Source: Candidatus Sulfopaludibacter sp. SbA3 | GTDB lineage: Bacteria; Acidobacteriota; Terriglobia; 20CM-2-55-15 | Length of the DNA stretch: 13,560 bases | Assembly (NCBI GenBank): GCA_945861845.1 | Contig: CAMAWS010000029.1 | Span: forward strand, 1-13,560 | Direction of reading: 5' to 3' | Part shown: positions 7,303 to 13,560 of the stretch, piece by piece | Layout: the number at the start of each line of letters is the position of its first letter | Numbering within the stretch: position 1 is the first letter of the stretch | Translations under genes and position numbers: made by a program | The notes under the pieces: generated by a model | Told to the model about the DNA's origin: nothing | Database searches by the model: none | The model's input: only the letters and a program-made list of their open reading frames with translations

Positions 7303-7479
7303 GGTAACTATTCAGCTTCACACCGATGAAGACTGAAAAATGATTAGTGGTTAATGAGTATTGCGCTTGACCCCGATTCAACCGCCCTGCCATTTGCCGA
7401 TTTGTCGAAAGGTATTAGTCATCAATCACTAATCATTTTTCAATTCTCAGCTGAATCTGCCACCTCCTGAATAGTTACC
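7303..7479. repeat. 177-bp palindromic element with nested inverted repeats
   Basis: The ends are a perfect 13-bp inverted repeat: GGTAACTATTCAG (7303-7315) and CTGAATAGTTACC (7467-7479). Inside, TGAAAAATGATTAGTG (7334-7349) is the exact complement of 7427-7442, and similarity continues about 12 nt further inward with a few mismatches. The centre (about 7362-7412) has no gene. It is AT-richer than its surroundings. This looks like a small non-autonomous mobile element lying between hyfG and the PQQ gene; no target duplication is obvious. Confidence 0.75.
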
Positions 7480-7522
7480 AAATCTCAACTTGACCCCTGG
7501 TTAGTTGAGAGATGGCCGGCGA

Positions 7523-9127
7523 TCAGAGGTCATTGCCCGCATACGACAGGTTGAAGCTCTTGTTGCACAGCGGGAAGTCGGGGACGATGTTGTTGAGGAT
7601 TGCGTAATTCAGGGCGGGCCAGTTGGAGAATGAAGGGTCTTTGACCTTCACGCGTTTCAATGCTCCCGCCCTGCCGAAGACTACCCAGTGCCAGATGGGA
7701 CCGCGCCAGCCTTCCACGAGGCCGAAGGCGTTCGATCCGGCCGAAGGATTGCTGAGGTGGCGAAACGCGTCGCCGGTGGGTAAGGAATCCAGCGCCTGGA
7801 CGATCAGGTTCGCGCTTTCGCGCACCTCTTCGACGCGGACCATCATGCGGCACCAGACGTCGCCCTCGTCGAATACGGGAACATGGAACTTCAGATCGCT
7901 ATAGGCGCTATATGGATGATCGCGCCGAGTATCGGCGTCGATACCGCTGGCCCTTGCGGCCATTCCACATACTTGCAGTTCCCGCGCCGTCTTGTTGGTC
8001 AACACGCCCGTTCCACGCAGCCGGTCCACCACCATGGCGCTCTCGAGCGCCATGGCGACGACCTCGTTGAAATCGTCCCTTGCCTTCAGCACGGTGTTCA
8101 GGGCGTCGGCAATCTGCTTGTTCGAGAAGTCCGCGGCCGTCACTCCCCCTGGAACTATGACGCCGCGCAGGAGACGGTGGCCAACGATTCGTTCGTTCAG
8201 CCTCAGGAGGTCCTCGCGCAGCCGCATGGTATGGACGTTTGCCACGGCAAACCCGGTGTCGGCGCAAATGGCGCCCACGTCCGCAATATGGTTATACAGG
8301 CGTTCGAGTTCCTGGAAGACAACCCTCAAATAGGAGGCGCGTCTTGGCGCATCGACTCCGGCGCACCGCTCGACAGCCATTGAGAATGCCAGTGCGTGGG
8401 CAACGCTGGAGTCACCGGATATCCGCTCCGCCAGTTCCACTCCACGCGAGATCGTCATCGACTCAAACAGCTTCTCGATTCCCTTGTGTACGAAATAAAG
8501 CCGGGACTCGAGATTCACGATCGTTTCGCCGTCCACGCTGAAACGGAAGTGCCCGGGCTCAATAATCCCTGCGTGAACGGGGCCGACAGTGATCTGGCAG
8601 ATACCCTCGCCCTGCACCTGCTGGAAGGGGAAGGGCTGGCCATCGTCCTCGAATGGTTTCGAAGTCTTCGCATCTTTCAGCAACGGGCGGTAGCCCTCCG
8701 GCCAGAACTGGTGCAAGGGCAGGCGCCGAAGGTCCGGGTGATCCAGGGGCGTCAATCCGAACAGGTCGTTGATTTCGCGCTCGAAGAGACTGGCCAGGTA
8801 CCAACGGGCGCCGATGGAGGGGAATGACTCCTGTCCTTTCTCAAGCGGCGTCGAGACGATGACGAACAAGTCGCGTCCCGGCAGCTCGAAAATGTAACGA
8901 AGCGTGAATCCGCTGGATTCCTTCCGGGTGTCTTCGGCGAAAATCAATTCCGGCCGGGCATCGAATCGCTGTCTTATGAAATCTGCAAACGCGATGAATG
9001 CCCCGGGCGCGATGGTAATCCTCAGTTCGTGCTCGCGGACGAAGTCCGTCTTCAATTCCACGGCCCAACTGAACTCCGTGATTGCGGCTATGACGTCGCT
9101 TCTGGTCTCGGTGCTTTCCTTGCTCAA
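7523..9127 (-). CDS. hyfG: Hydrogenase-4/complex I-like large subunit (NuoC-NuoD fusion) lacking NiFe cysteines
   Basis: This 534-residue protein is the large subunit of a group 4 hydrogenase-like or Ehr-type membrane complex. The N-terminal NuoC-like domain (about 1-160) has FEREINDLFGLTPLDHPDLR (115-134) and the following PLLKD. The NuoD/hydrogenase-large-like domain runs from about 170 to the end with GPVHAGIIEPGHFRF (182-196). The first metal-binding motif, ERICGIC in true enzymes, reads ERISGDS (234-240), and the second, DPCxxC near the C-terminus, reads DFPLCN (517-522). Both cysteine pairs are missing from the expected places, so no NiFe site should form. The NuoD-like fold seems intact, suggesting a real but non-hydrogenase role, perhaps quinone- or electron-linked ion transport. 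The start is TTG at 9127, overlapping the hyfF stop by 4 nt (TTGA), which implies translational coupling. The next Met is at residue 224, so no ATG alternative exists. Confidence 0.9.
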   Translation of the reverse strand: MSKESTETRSDVIAAITEFSWAVELKTDFVREHELRITIAPGAFIAFADFIRQRFDARPELIFAEDTRKESSGFTLRYIFELPGRDLFVIVSTPLEKGQESFPSIGARWYLASLFEREINDLFGLTPLDHPDLRRLPLHQFWPEGYRPLLKDAKTSKPFEDDGQPFPFQQVQGEGICQITVGPVHAGIIEPGHFRFSVDGETIVNLESRLYFVHKGIEKLFESMTISRGVELAERISGDSSVAHALAFSMAVERCAGVDAPRRASYLRVVFQELERLYNHIADVGAICADTGFAVANVHTMRLREDLLRLNERIVGHRLLRGVIVPGGVTAADFSNKQIADALNTVLKARDDFNEVVAMALESAMVVDRLRGTGVLTNKTARELQVCGMAARASGIDADTRRDHPYSAYSDLKFHVPVFDEGDVWCRMMVRVEEVRESANLIVQALDSLPTGDAFRHLSNPSAGSNAFGLVEGWRGPIWHWVVFGRAGALKRVKVKDPSFSNWPALNYAILNNIVPDFPLCNKSFNLSYAGNDL

Positions 9128-10578
9128 TGCGATACCCCGACTATCAGCAGCAGTTGGTCGAAAAACGCCCGGACTTCATTCGGGAAAACCAATCCCAGGC
9201 CCGCCAGGAGAATTACATTCAGCGTTACTGGAGCGATATGCCACAGCAGCGGATCGCTTGTCTCGAGATCGCCCTCCGGCTTCCCGTAAAGCATCGCATT
9301 CACGCTGGCCAGAATGCCGGCGAACGCGAGAGCGAGAAATGCGATTCCGGCCACGGCATAACCCGGAGAACCGGCTTCGAATGCCGCGCGAAAGATCATG
9401 AACTCGCTGATGAAGAGGCCGAACGGCGGAAGCCCGAGCAGGGCGACAATCGCACAGAGAAAGGCGGCGCCGGTCCATGGCGCCGCTCCGAGCAAGCCTC
9501 GAATGCCGCGGATTTCCGTTGTCCGGTATTTCAGCAGGATGCTGCCGGAGAGAATAAACAGCATCGATTTGGACAGCGCATGATTGAGCAGGTGCAGCAG
9601 GGCGCCGACGGTTCCCCAGTACCCGCCGAAGCCGAGTCCAAGCGCGATGATGCCGGTGTGCTCCACGCTCGAGTACGCGAGCATTCGCTTGTAATTGCGC
9701 TGCGAAACCAGGAATGCCGCGGCAAGGCCCAGCGATAGCAATCCGAAACGCATCAGCCATGTGGAGGTGTACGCCGTTCCCAGCGTGATGTCGGTGACGG
9801 ACTTGAAGCGGATCAGCGCGTATACACCCACTGTGGAAAGGGCGCCCGACATAAGGGCGCTGACCGGGGCGGGAGCTTCGCTATAGGTGTCGGGCAACCA
9901 CGTGTGCATTGGAGCGAGTCCCGCCTTGGTGCCGTATCCAATCAGGATGAACACGAACGCGAGTTTCACGACCCCCGGATCAAGTTGCGCCGCGATGGAA
10001 ATAAGCGACGTCCAGCTCAGGCCGATCTCCCCAACACGGGCCGCGGCCGCGTAGTACATCAGTACCGTTCCCATGAAAGCCATGGCGATCCCGACAGACG
10101 ATATCATCAGGTACTTGTACGCTGCTTCCAGCGCGGTCTGGCTATCGTGAAACGTGACAAGGAAAACGGTGGCGAGGGTCGTGCCATCGATGGCCACCCA
10201 CATCAGGCCGAGATTGTCCGTCGTCACCGCCAGTAGCATTGTGAAGACGAACAGCTGAAACAGCGCGTAGAACACCCGTATTCGACCCGGATCGCTCTCA
10301 TCCAGCCGCATGTACCCCACGGCGTATATGCCGGCGATGGCCCCCACGAAGGTGATGATGGCGGCAAAGAAGGCGGACAGGGCGTCGGCTCGAAGTAGAT
10401 TCCACTGGATGACGGCCTGTCCTCTCCAGATCATCACGGCTATCGCTGCGGCGGCGATGAACGACAGGATGCTGGAAATCGTGTGAATACGCTCGATCGT
10501 TTCACGCTTCCTGCCGAGGACGATCAGGGCGGAAGCTAACGCGGGAATTGTCAGAAGCAGAATGAGAATCATTTCCAT
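9124..10578 (-). CDS. hyfF: Hydrogenase-4-like antiporter subunit F (NuoL/M/N family)
   Basis: This 484-residue integral membrane protein, with roughly 14 helices, belongs to the Mrp antiporter-like family that forms proton or sodium channels in complex I and group 4 hydrogenases. Channel residues are visible: Lys218 in GTKAGLAPMHTWLPD (216-230), then EAPAPVSALMSG (234-245), Lys297 in NYKRMLAYSSVEHTG (295-309), and the histidine/lysine pair in HLLNHALSKSMLF (329-341). The helix-5 acidic residue, normally Glu in WIA(I/V)EATTL, is Asp131 in WVAIDGTTLATVFLV. It starts at the ATG at 10578, sharing one base with the hyfE stop (TGATG), and ends inside the hyfG start. Length and motifs match HyfF better than HyfB or HyfD. 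Confidence 0.92.
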   Translation of the reverse strand: MEMILILLLTIPALASALIVLGRKRETIERIHTISSILSFIAAAAIAVMIWRGQAVIQWNLLRADALSAFFAAIITFVGAIAGIYAVGYMRLDESDPGRIRVFYALFQLFVFTMLLAVTTDNLGLMWVAIDGTTLATVFLVTFHDSQTALEAAYKYLMISSVGIAMAFMGTVLMYYAAAARVGEIGLSWTSLISIAAQLDPGVVKLAFVFILIGYGTKAGLAPMHTWLPDTYSEAPAPVSALMSGALSTVGVYALIRFKSVTDITLGTAYTSTWLMRFGLLSLGLAAAFLVSQRNYKRMLAYSSVEHTGIIALGLGFGGYWGTVGALLHLLNHALSKSMLFILSGSILLKYRTTEIRGIRGLLGAAPWTGAAFLCAIVALLGLPPFGLFISEFMIFRAAFEAGSPGYAVAGIAFLALAFAGILASVNAMLYGKPEGDLETSDPLLWHIAPVTLNVILLAGLGLVFPNEVRAFFDQLLLIVGVSH

Positions 10579-11228
10579 CAGCCGCGCAGCGCTCCCATCT
10601 TCTTGACGTCCATCGAATCGAAGTTCTCCTTGATCCGGTAGACGAACACTTCGAGGATCAGCACCGCTACGAGCACATCAAGAAACACTCCCAGTTCCAC
10701 AATGAGAGGAACGCCGTAGGTGGCCAGGAGCGCCACCATGAAGACGCTGTTTTCCAGCATCAGGAATCCCAGGATCTGCGTGAGCGCGCGCCGCCGGTTC
10801 ACGGTGGTGAAAAGTCCGATAAGAACGCCGGCGAACGCCAGCGGAATTCCATCCGCCGTAGGCAGCGGATTGGATGAGGTGACAGGGGCCATGACGTAAA
10901 AAGACACAACAACAAGCAGCGCGCAAATGAACATCGACATCGATGGGCCGAGATACGGGGCCACGGCGCGCTGTAATCCGATTTTCGTTGCGGCCCTGTA
11001 AAGAACGCTCGGAATGACAATTACCTTAACGATGGCAAGAACGACCGCGACGCCGGCGAGCTCGCCCCTTCCGCCGAAGTAAGCAACCACTCCCGCCAGC
11101 GCTGTCAGCACCAACGATTGCATGGCAAACATGCGGATTTGCGCTTCCAGGCTGTTGCGGATGATCAGTAGGAACATCATCAACAGGAAGATAAACGAAA
11201 GAAAATTTGCAATCCTGGCGAATGCCAC
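10578..11228 (-). CDS. hyfE: Hydrogenase-4-like membrane subunit E
   Basis: This 216-residue protein is almost wholly membrane-spanning, with about six or seven helices. It carries the HyfE signatures GFLMLENSVFMVALL (154-168) and PLIVELGVFLDVLVAVLI (174-191), then a cytoplasmic tail with FDSMDV. The region around these motifs resembles NuoK/MrpC-like subunits of ion-pumping complexes. It begins at GTG (11228), preceded by GAGG with a 6-nt spacer that overlaps the end of hyfC, only 3 nt upstream. An ATG alternative is not available near the N-terminus. Position between hyfC and hyfF is the canonical hyf order with hyfD missing. Confidence 0.9.
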   Translation of the reverse strand: MAFARIANFLSFIFLLMMFLLIIRNSLEAQIRMFAMQSLVLTALAGVVAYFGGRGELAGVAVVLAIVKVIVIPSVLYRAATKIGLQRAVAPYLGPSMSMFICALLVVVSFYVMAPVTSSNPLPTADGIPLAFAGVLIGLFTTVNRRRALTQILGFLMLENSVFMVALLATYGVPLIVELGVFLDVLVAVLILEVFVYRIKENFDSMDVKKMGALRG

Positions 11229-11231
11229 GTC

Positions 11232-12176
11232 TTACCTCAAGAAGAAGAATGAAACAACGGCCAGTAAAGAGAGCATGAACAATCCGCCCAGCAGTTCGGG
11301 CACTCGGAACAGCCTGAGTTTTGCGAGTCCGGTTTCGAGCACTGCCAGGCTTACAGTCAGCACGCCAAGTTTGATCGTCAGCGCCAGCATGGCAAGCGCA
11401 ATCGTGGCCGGCGTAAGCGTGATCGCAACACCCCACGGGAAGAAGAGATTTCCCAGCAACGCAAGAAATACGAACAGTTTGATGGCCGATGCCCACTCGA
11501 TTAGAGCCAGATATCGCCCGGAGTATTCGAGAACCATACCTTCGTGAATCATCGTCAGTTCCAGATGCGTGGACGGACTGTCCACCGGAAGCCTGCCGGT
11601 CTCGGCCAGGGCAACAATGAAGAACGAGAAGAATGCGAGCAGGTGGCCCGGGTTGAGCATCAGGAGCGGATCGGTAATCGAAGCGCGGATCATTTCGTTC
11701 AGGCCGGTGCTTCCGGCGCGCAGGGCAATGGCGAAGATGGCGATCATCACGGTCGGTTCAGCAAGCGCGGCGATCGCCATGGCCCGGCTGGAACCCATGC
11801 CGCCGAATGAGCTGCCCGCATCGAGGCCTGCCAGCGAGAGGAAGAAAGTGCCCAGGAGAAACAAGTACATCAGCAGGACGATATTCCCCAGGAACTCCAC
11901 GGGCCGGGCTGTACTGAGCACCGGGACTATCAGGGCGGCCAGCAGCATCGTTGCGATGACGACGTATGGCGTGATGCGGAAAATCCATGACGTGGCTTCC
12001 GAGATGACCATTTGTTTCCGCACGAGCTTGCGGAGGTTCCGGTACGGTTGCAGTACCGATGGTCCGCGCCGGCCCTGGAGAAGGGCCTTCGTCTTGCGTA
12101 TGACGCCGACGAGCAGGGGCGCGCCGAGTACGGCAATCAGCCACTGAAAAATTGTGATCAGGATTTCGAAAAGCAT
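11232..12176 (-). CDS. hyfC: Hydrogenase-4-like membrane subunit C (NuoH family)
   Basis: This 314-residue protein is the NuoH-like subunit that couples the hydrophilic arm to the ion-transporting membrane arm. NuoH-family signatures are KALLQGRRGPSVLQPYRNL (30-48) near the first loop, LAEPTVM (138-144), and the charged loop AETGRLPVDSPSTH (191-204) followed by HEGMVLEYSGRYLALIEW (211-228). About eight hydrophobic helices are present. The ATG at 12176 is preceded at a long 12-nt spacing by GGAGGGGAG, which belongs to the end of the palindromic repeat at 12189-12351. The gap to the upstream hyfB is 204 bp, far larger than every other gap in this operon, and is filled almost entirely by that repeat. 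Confidence 0.93.
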   Translation of the reverse strand: MLFEILITIFQWLIAVLGAPLLVGVIRKTKALLQGRRGPSVLQPYRNLRKLVRKQMVISEATSWIFRITPYVVIATMLLAALIVPVLSTARPVEFLGNIVLLMYLFLLGTFFLSLAGLDAGSSFGGMGSSRAMAIAALAEPTVMIAIFAIALRAGSTGLNEMIRASITDPLLMLNPGHLLAFFSFFIVALAETGRLPVDSPSTHLELTMIHEGMVLEYSGRYLALIEWASAIKLFVFLALLGNLFFPWGVAITLTPATIALAMLALTIKLGVLTVSLAVLETGLAKLRLFRVPELLGGLFMLSLLAVVSFFFLR

Positions 12177-12188
12177 TCGATTCTAAAA

Positions 12189-12197
12189 CTCCCCTCC
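12189..12197 (-). promoter_or_regulatory. Repeat-derived ribosome-binding site of hyfC
   Basis: On the minus strand GGAGGGGAG ends 12 nt before the hyfC ATG at 12176. Most of it is the 3' arm of a palindrome whose RNA would pair CCCCTCCT with AGGAGGGG, hiding the site. The spacing is longer than ideal, and the sequence GAGTTTT after the stem also looks weakly terminator-like. Confidence 0.45.
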
Positions 12198-12351
12198 TAA
12201 GTTAGGAGGGGTGCAGAGCCGAAGTGAAACGAAGGCGAGGCGGGGTGGTTCCTGAGCCGCATTTCTTGTGGAACCACCCCGTCTGCGCCGCCTCAGTGGC
12301 TGCGCGGCATTTGTTGATGGCGCAGCCACCCCTCCTGACTCAGGAGGGGAG
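12189..12351. repeat. Palindromic repeat family, copy B (163 bp), inside the hyf operon
   Basis: The left palindrome has arms CCCCTCCTAA (12191-12200) and TTAGGAGGGG (12202-12211). The right palindrome has CCCCTCCTGA (12329-12338) and TCAGGAGGGG (12340-12349). Internal CGGGGTGGTTCC (12241-12252) pairs with GGAACCACCCCG (12270-12281) over a 17-nt loop, so the whole unit folds as three hairpins. Box order and sequence match copy A at 5412-5691, including GGCGCAGCCACCCC beside the right end. It fills the gap between hyfB and hyfC. Confidence 0.85.
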
Positions 12352-12380
12352 CCTTTAAGCCAGATCCAATCATTCACGCT

Positions 12381-13560
12381 CTACCTCGCAAACAACAGCA
12401 ACACCAGAAGCGCGAGAAATATATATAAAAGGTAGCTGTGCACGTTTCCGGACTGAAGCGTACGCACTTTCATTGCTACACGCCGAACCGCTGCGCCGAT
12501 TGGCGCATAAATGGAATCTTCGATGATCGAGCGCGAGTGGCTACGGTAAGTGATCGTCTTGACGAACAGCCGGGAATCCGACACGGATTCAATTGTGGTC
12601 TGCTCGTCGGGACGGTAAAGAAACGCAAACACCCGTTTAAACGGATTTGCAAACGACGAGGCGCTGTACTGGAAATGAGCGGTCTGCAATGCGCGTCCGC
12701 ACCCCCACGTTTCGTAATGCCGGATACTGAGATTTGCGCCACAGATCCGAAACCCGGCCCAAGCCGCCGCCAGGAAAAATCCGAGCGCCAGCGCGATCCA
12801 GAACGGCGAAATTGTTGCAAACGCGCCGGCCGCCGCCATGTTCGAAATGCTGAATGACAAATCCGGCGAATCGCCGGCGAACTCGCTGACGGTGGCGCGC
12901 AGCGGGCCGAGCGCGATCACCGGTGCGATTCCCAGCGCGAGGCACAAGACGGCAAGGGCCGCCATGGAGCCCCGCATGATCCAATCCACCTCCCTGGCTC
13001 TTTTCACGTCTTCACCGCGCGGAAGCGCGAGGAAAGTGATTCCGAACGCGCGGACGAAGCAGGCCGCGGCCAACCCGGCAGTGAGGGCGAGAGCGGCGAT
13101 CGACAGGGCAAATACCAGGTTGAAGATCTGCTCAGGCACGCGGAAGCTCAGCAGCAACGACTGGAACATCAACCACTCGCTGACGAACCCGTTGAGCGGC
13201 GGCATTCCGGAAATCGCCAGCGAGCCTATCAAGAACAACGCCCCGGTTTGCGGCATGCGGCGGAGAAGCCCGCCCATCTCTTCCATGTTGCGGGTTCCGG
13301 CCGCATGAAGGATGGAGCCGGCGCCCAGGAACAGCAGGGTCTTGAAAGCGGCGTGGTTCAGGCAGTGATATAAGGACGCCAGGAGCGCGAGCGCCACAAG
13401 CGGACCCAGGCCGTAACTGCGGAATACGAGGGCCGCGCCCACGCCGAGAAGAATGATGCCGATGTTCTCGACGCTCGAATAGGCGAGAAGCCGCTTCAAA
13501 TCGGAATCAACGATGGCGTATAGAACGCCAAGCAGCGCGGACATCGCCCCGATCATCATG
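12381..13560 (-). CDS. hyfB: Hydrogenase-4-like antiporter subunit B (NuoL family), C-terminal part
   Basis: The frame is open to the right edge, so the front of the gene lies outside the window. The visible 392 or so residues equal more than half of a typical HyfB of about 650-670. Motifs include SDLKRLLAYSSVENIGIILLG, HCLNHAAFKTLLFLGAGSI, GMPPLNGFVSEWL, and the HyfB C-terminal landmark ETWGCGRAL plus FANPFKRVFAFLYRP. It ends in a lateral-helix region and a final hydrophobic helix (YLLYIFLALLVLLLFAR). A basic residue in a late helix is Arg (CFVRAFGITFL), where I recall Lys in many relatives. The Met near 13559 is internal and not a start. It should be the first or an early gene of the operon. 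Confidence 0.92.
   Translation of the reverse strand, partial: MMIGAMSALLGVLYAIVDSDLKRLLAYSSVENIGIILLGVGAALVFRSYGLGPLVALALLASLYHCLNHAAFKTLLFLGAGSILHAAGTRNMEEMGGLLRRMPQTGALFLIGSLAISGMPPLNGFVSEWLMFQSLLLSFRVPEQIFNLVFALSIAALALTAGLAAACFVRAFGITFLALPRGEDVKRAREVDWIMRGSMAALAVLCLALGIAPVIALGPLRATVSEFAGDSPDLSFSISNMAAAGAFATISPFWIALALGFFLAAAWAGFRICGANLSIRHYETWGCGRALQTAHFQYSASSFANPFKRVFAFLYRPDEQTTIESVSDSRLFVKTITYRSHSRSIIEDSIYAPIGAAVRRVAMKVRTLQSGNVHSYLLYIFLALLVLLLFAR

Noticed and set aside
7484..7509. CTCAACT...AGTTGAG hairpin just after hyfG as an operon terminator.
   Set aside because: The stem has only 7 bp, is AT-rich and lacks a T-tract on the minus strand.
5412..12351. The repeated CCCCTCC palindromes as a CRISPR array.
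   Set aside because: There are only two distant units with inverted, not direct, repeats and no regular spacers.

Overview
The window looks like a chromosomal segment from a GC-rich bacterium, most likely an acidobacterium of the Bryobacterales/Solibacter type. That is an inference from gene content: a serine/threonine kinase joined to a C-terminal PD40/TolB-like propeller, a fused E1 alpha/beta 2-oxoacid dehydrogenase, a Hyf-type membrane complex, and many palindromic repeats between genes. I cannot test the taxonomy without a search.

Left part (1-5215). A fused branched-chain-type 2-oxoacid dehydrogenase E1 (minus strand, 48-2060) is divergent from a large transmembrane kinase-propeller protein (plus strand, 2576-5215). 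The 515-bp gap holds a 189-bp palindromic repeat with long imperfect terminal inverted repeats, and a kinase promoter whose -10 box sits so close to the ATG that the mRNA is probably leaderless.

Middle (5216-7522). A gene-poor stretch holds a 410-bp element bounded by a perfect 30-bp inverted repeat, with a second 280-bp palindromic element nested inside it. Two minus-strand reading-frame remnants flank it, one resembling the C-terminus of a P-II signalling protein. Next comes a secreted PQQ sugar dehydrogenase-like protein (6001-7227) with its own promoter and a textbook terminator. A third kind of palindromic element (7303-7479) separates it from the operon on the right.

Right part (7523-13560). 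A minus-strand operon encodes a membrane complex related to hydrogenase-4/formate hydrogenlyase and complex I, in the order hyfB (cut by the window edge), hyfC, hyfE, hyfF, hyfG. Genes hyfC to hyfG are tightly packed or overlapping. The NuoCD-like large subunit keeps the fold signatures but lacks all four [NiFe]-binding cysteines at their expected places (SGDS instead of CGIC; DFPLCN instead of DPCxxC). This fits the hydrogenase-related (Ehr-like) complexes rather than a true hydrogenase. The NuoB-like Fe-S small subunit, normally the next gene, is absent: an unrelated repeat and the PQQ gene follow. A 163-bp copy of the same repeat family found at 5412-5691 lies between hyfB and hyfC and supplies the apparent ribosome-binding site of hyfC.

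The most interesting signals are the cysteine-free hydrogenase-like complex without an adjacent small subunit, and three different nested palindromic repeat families, one of them wired into an operon.
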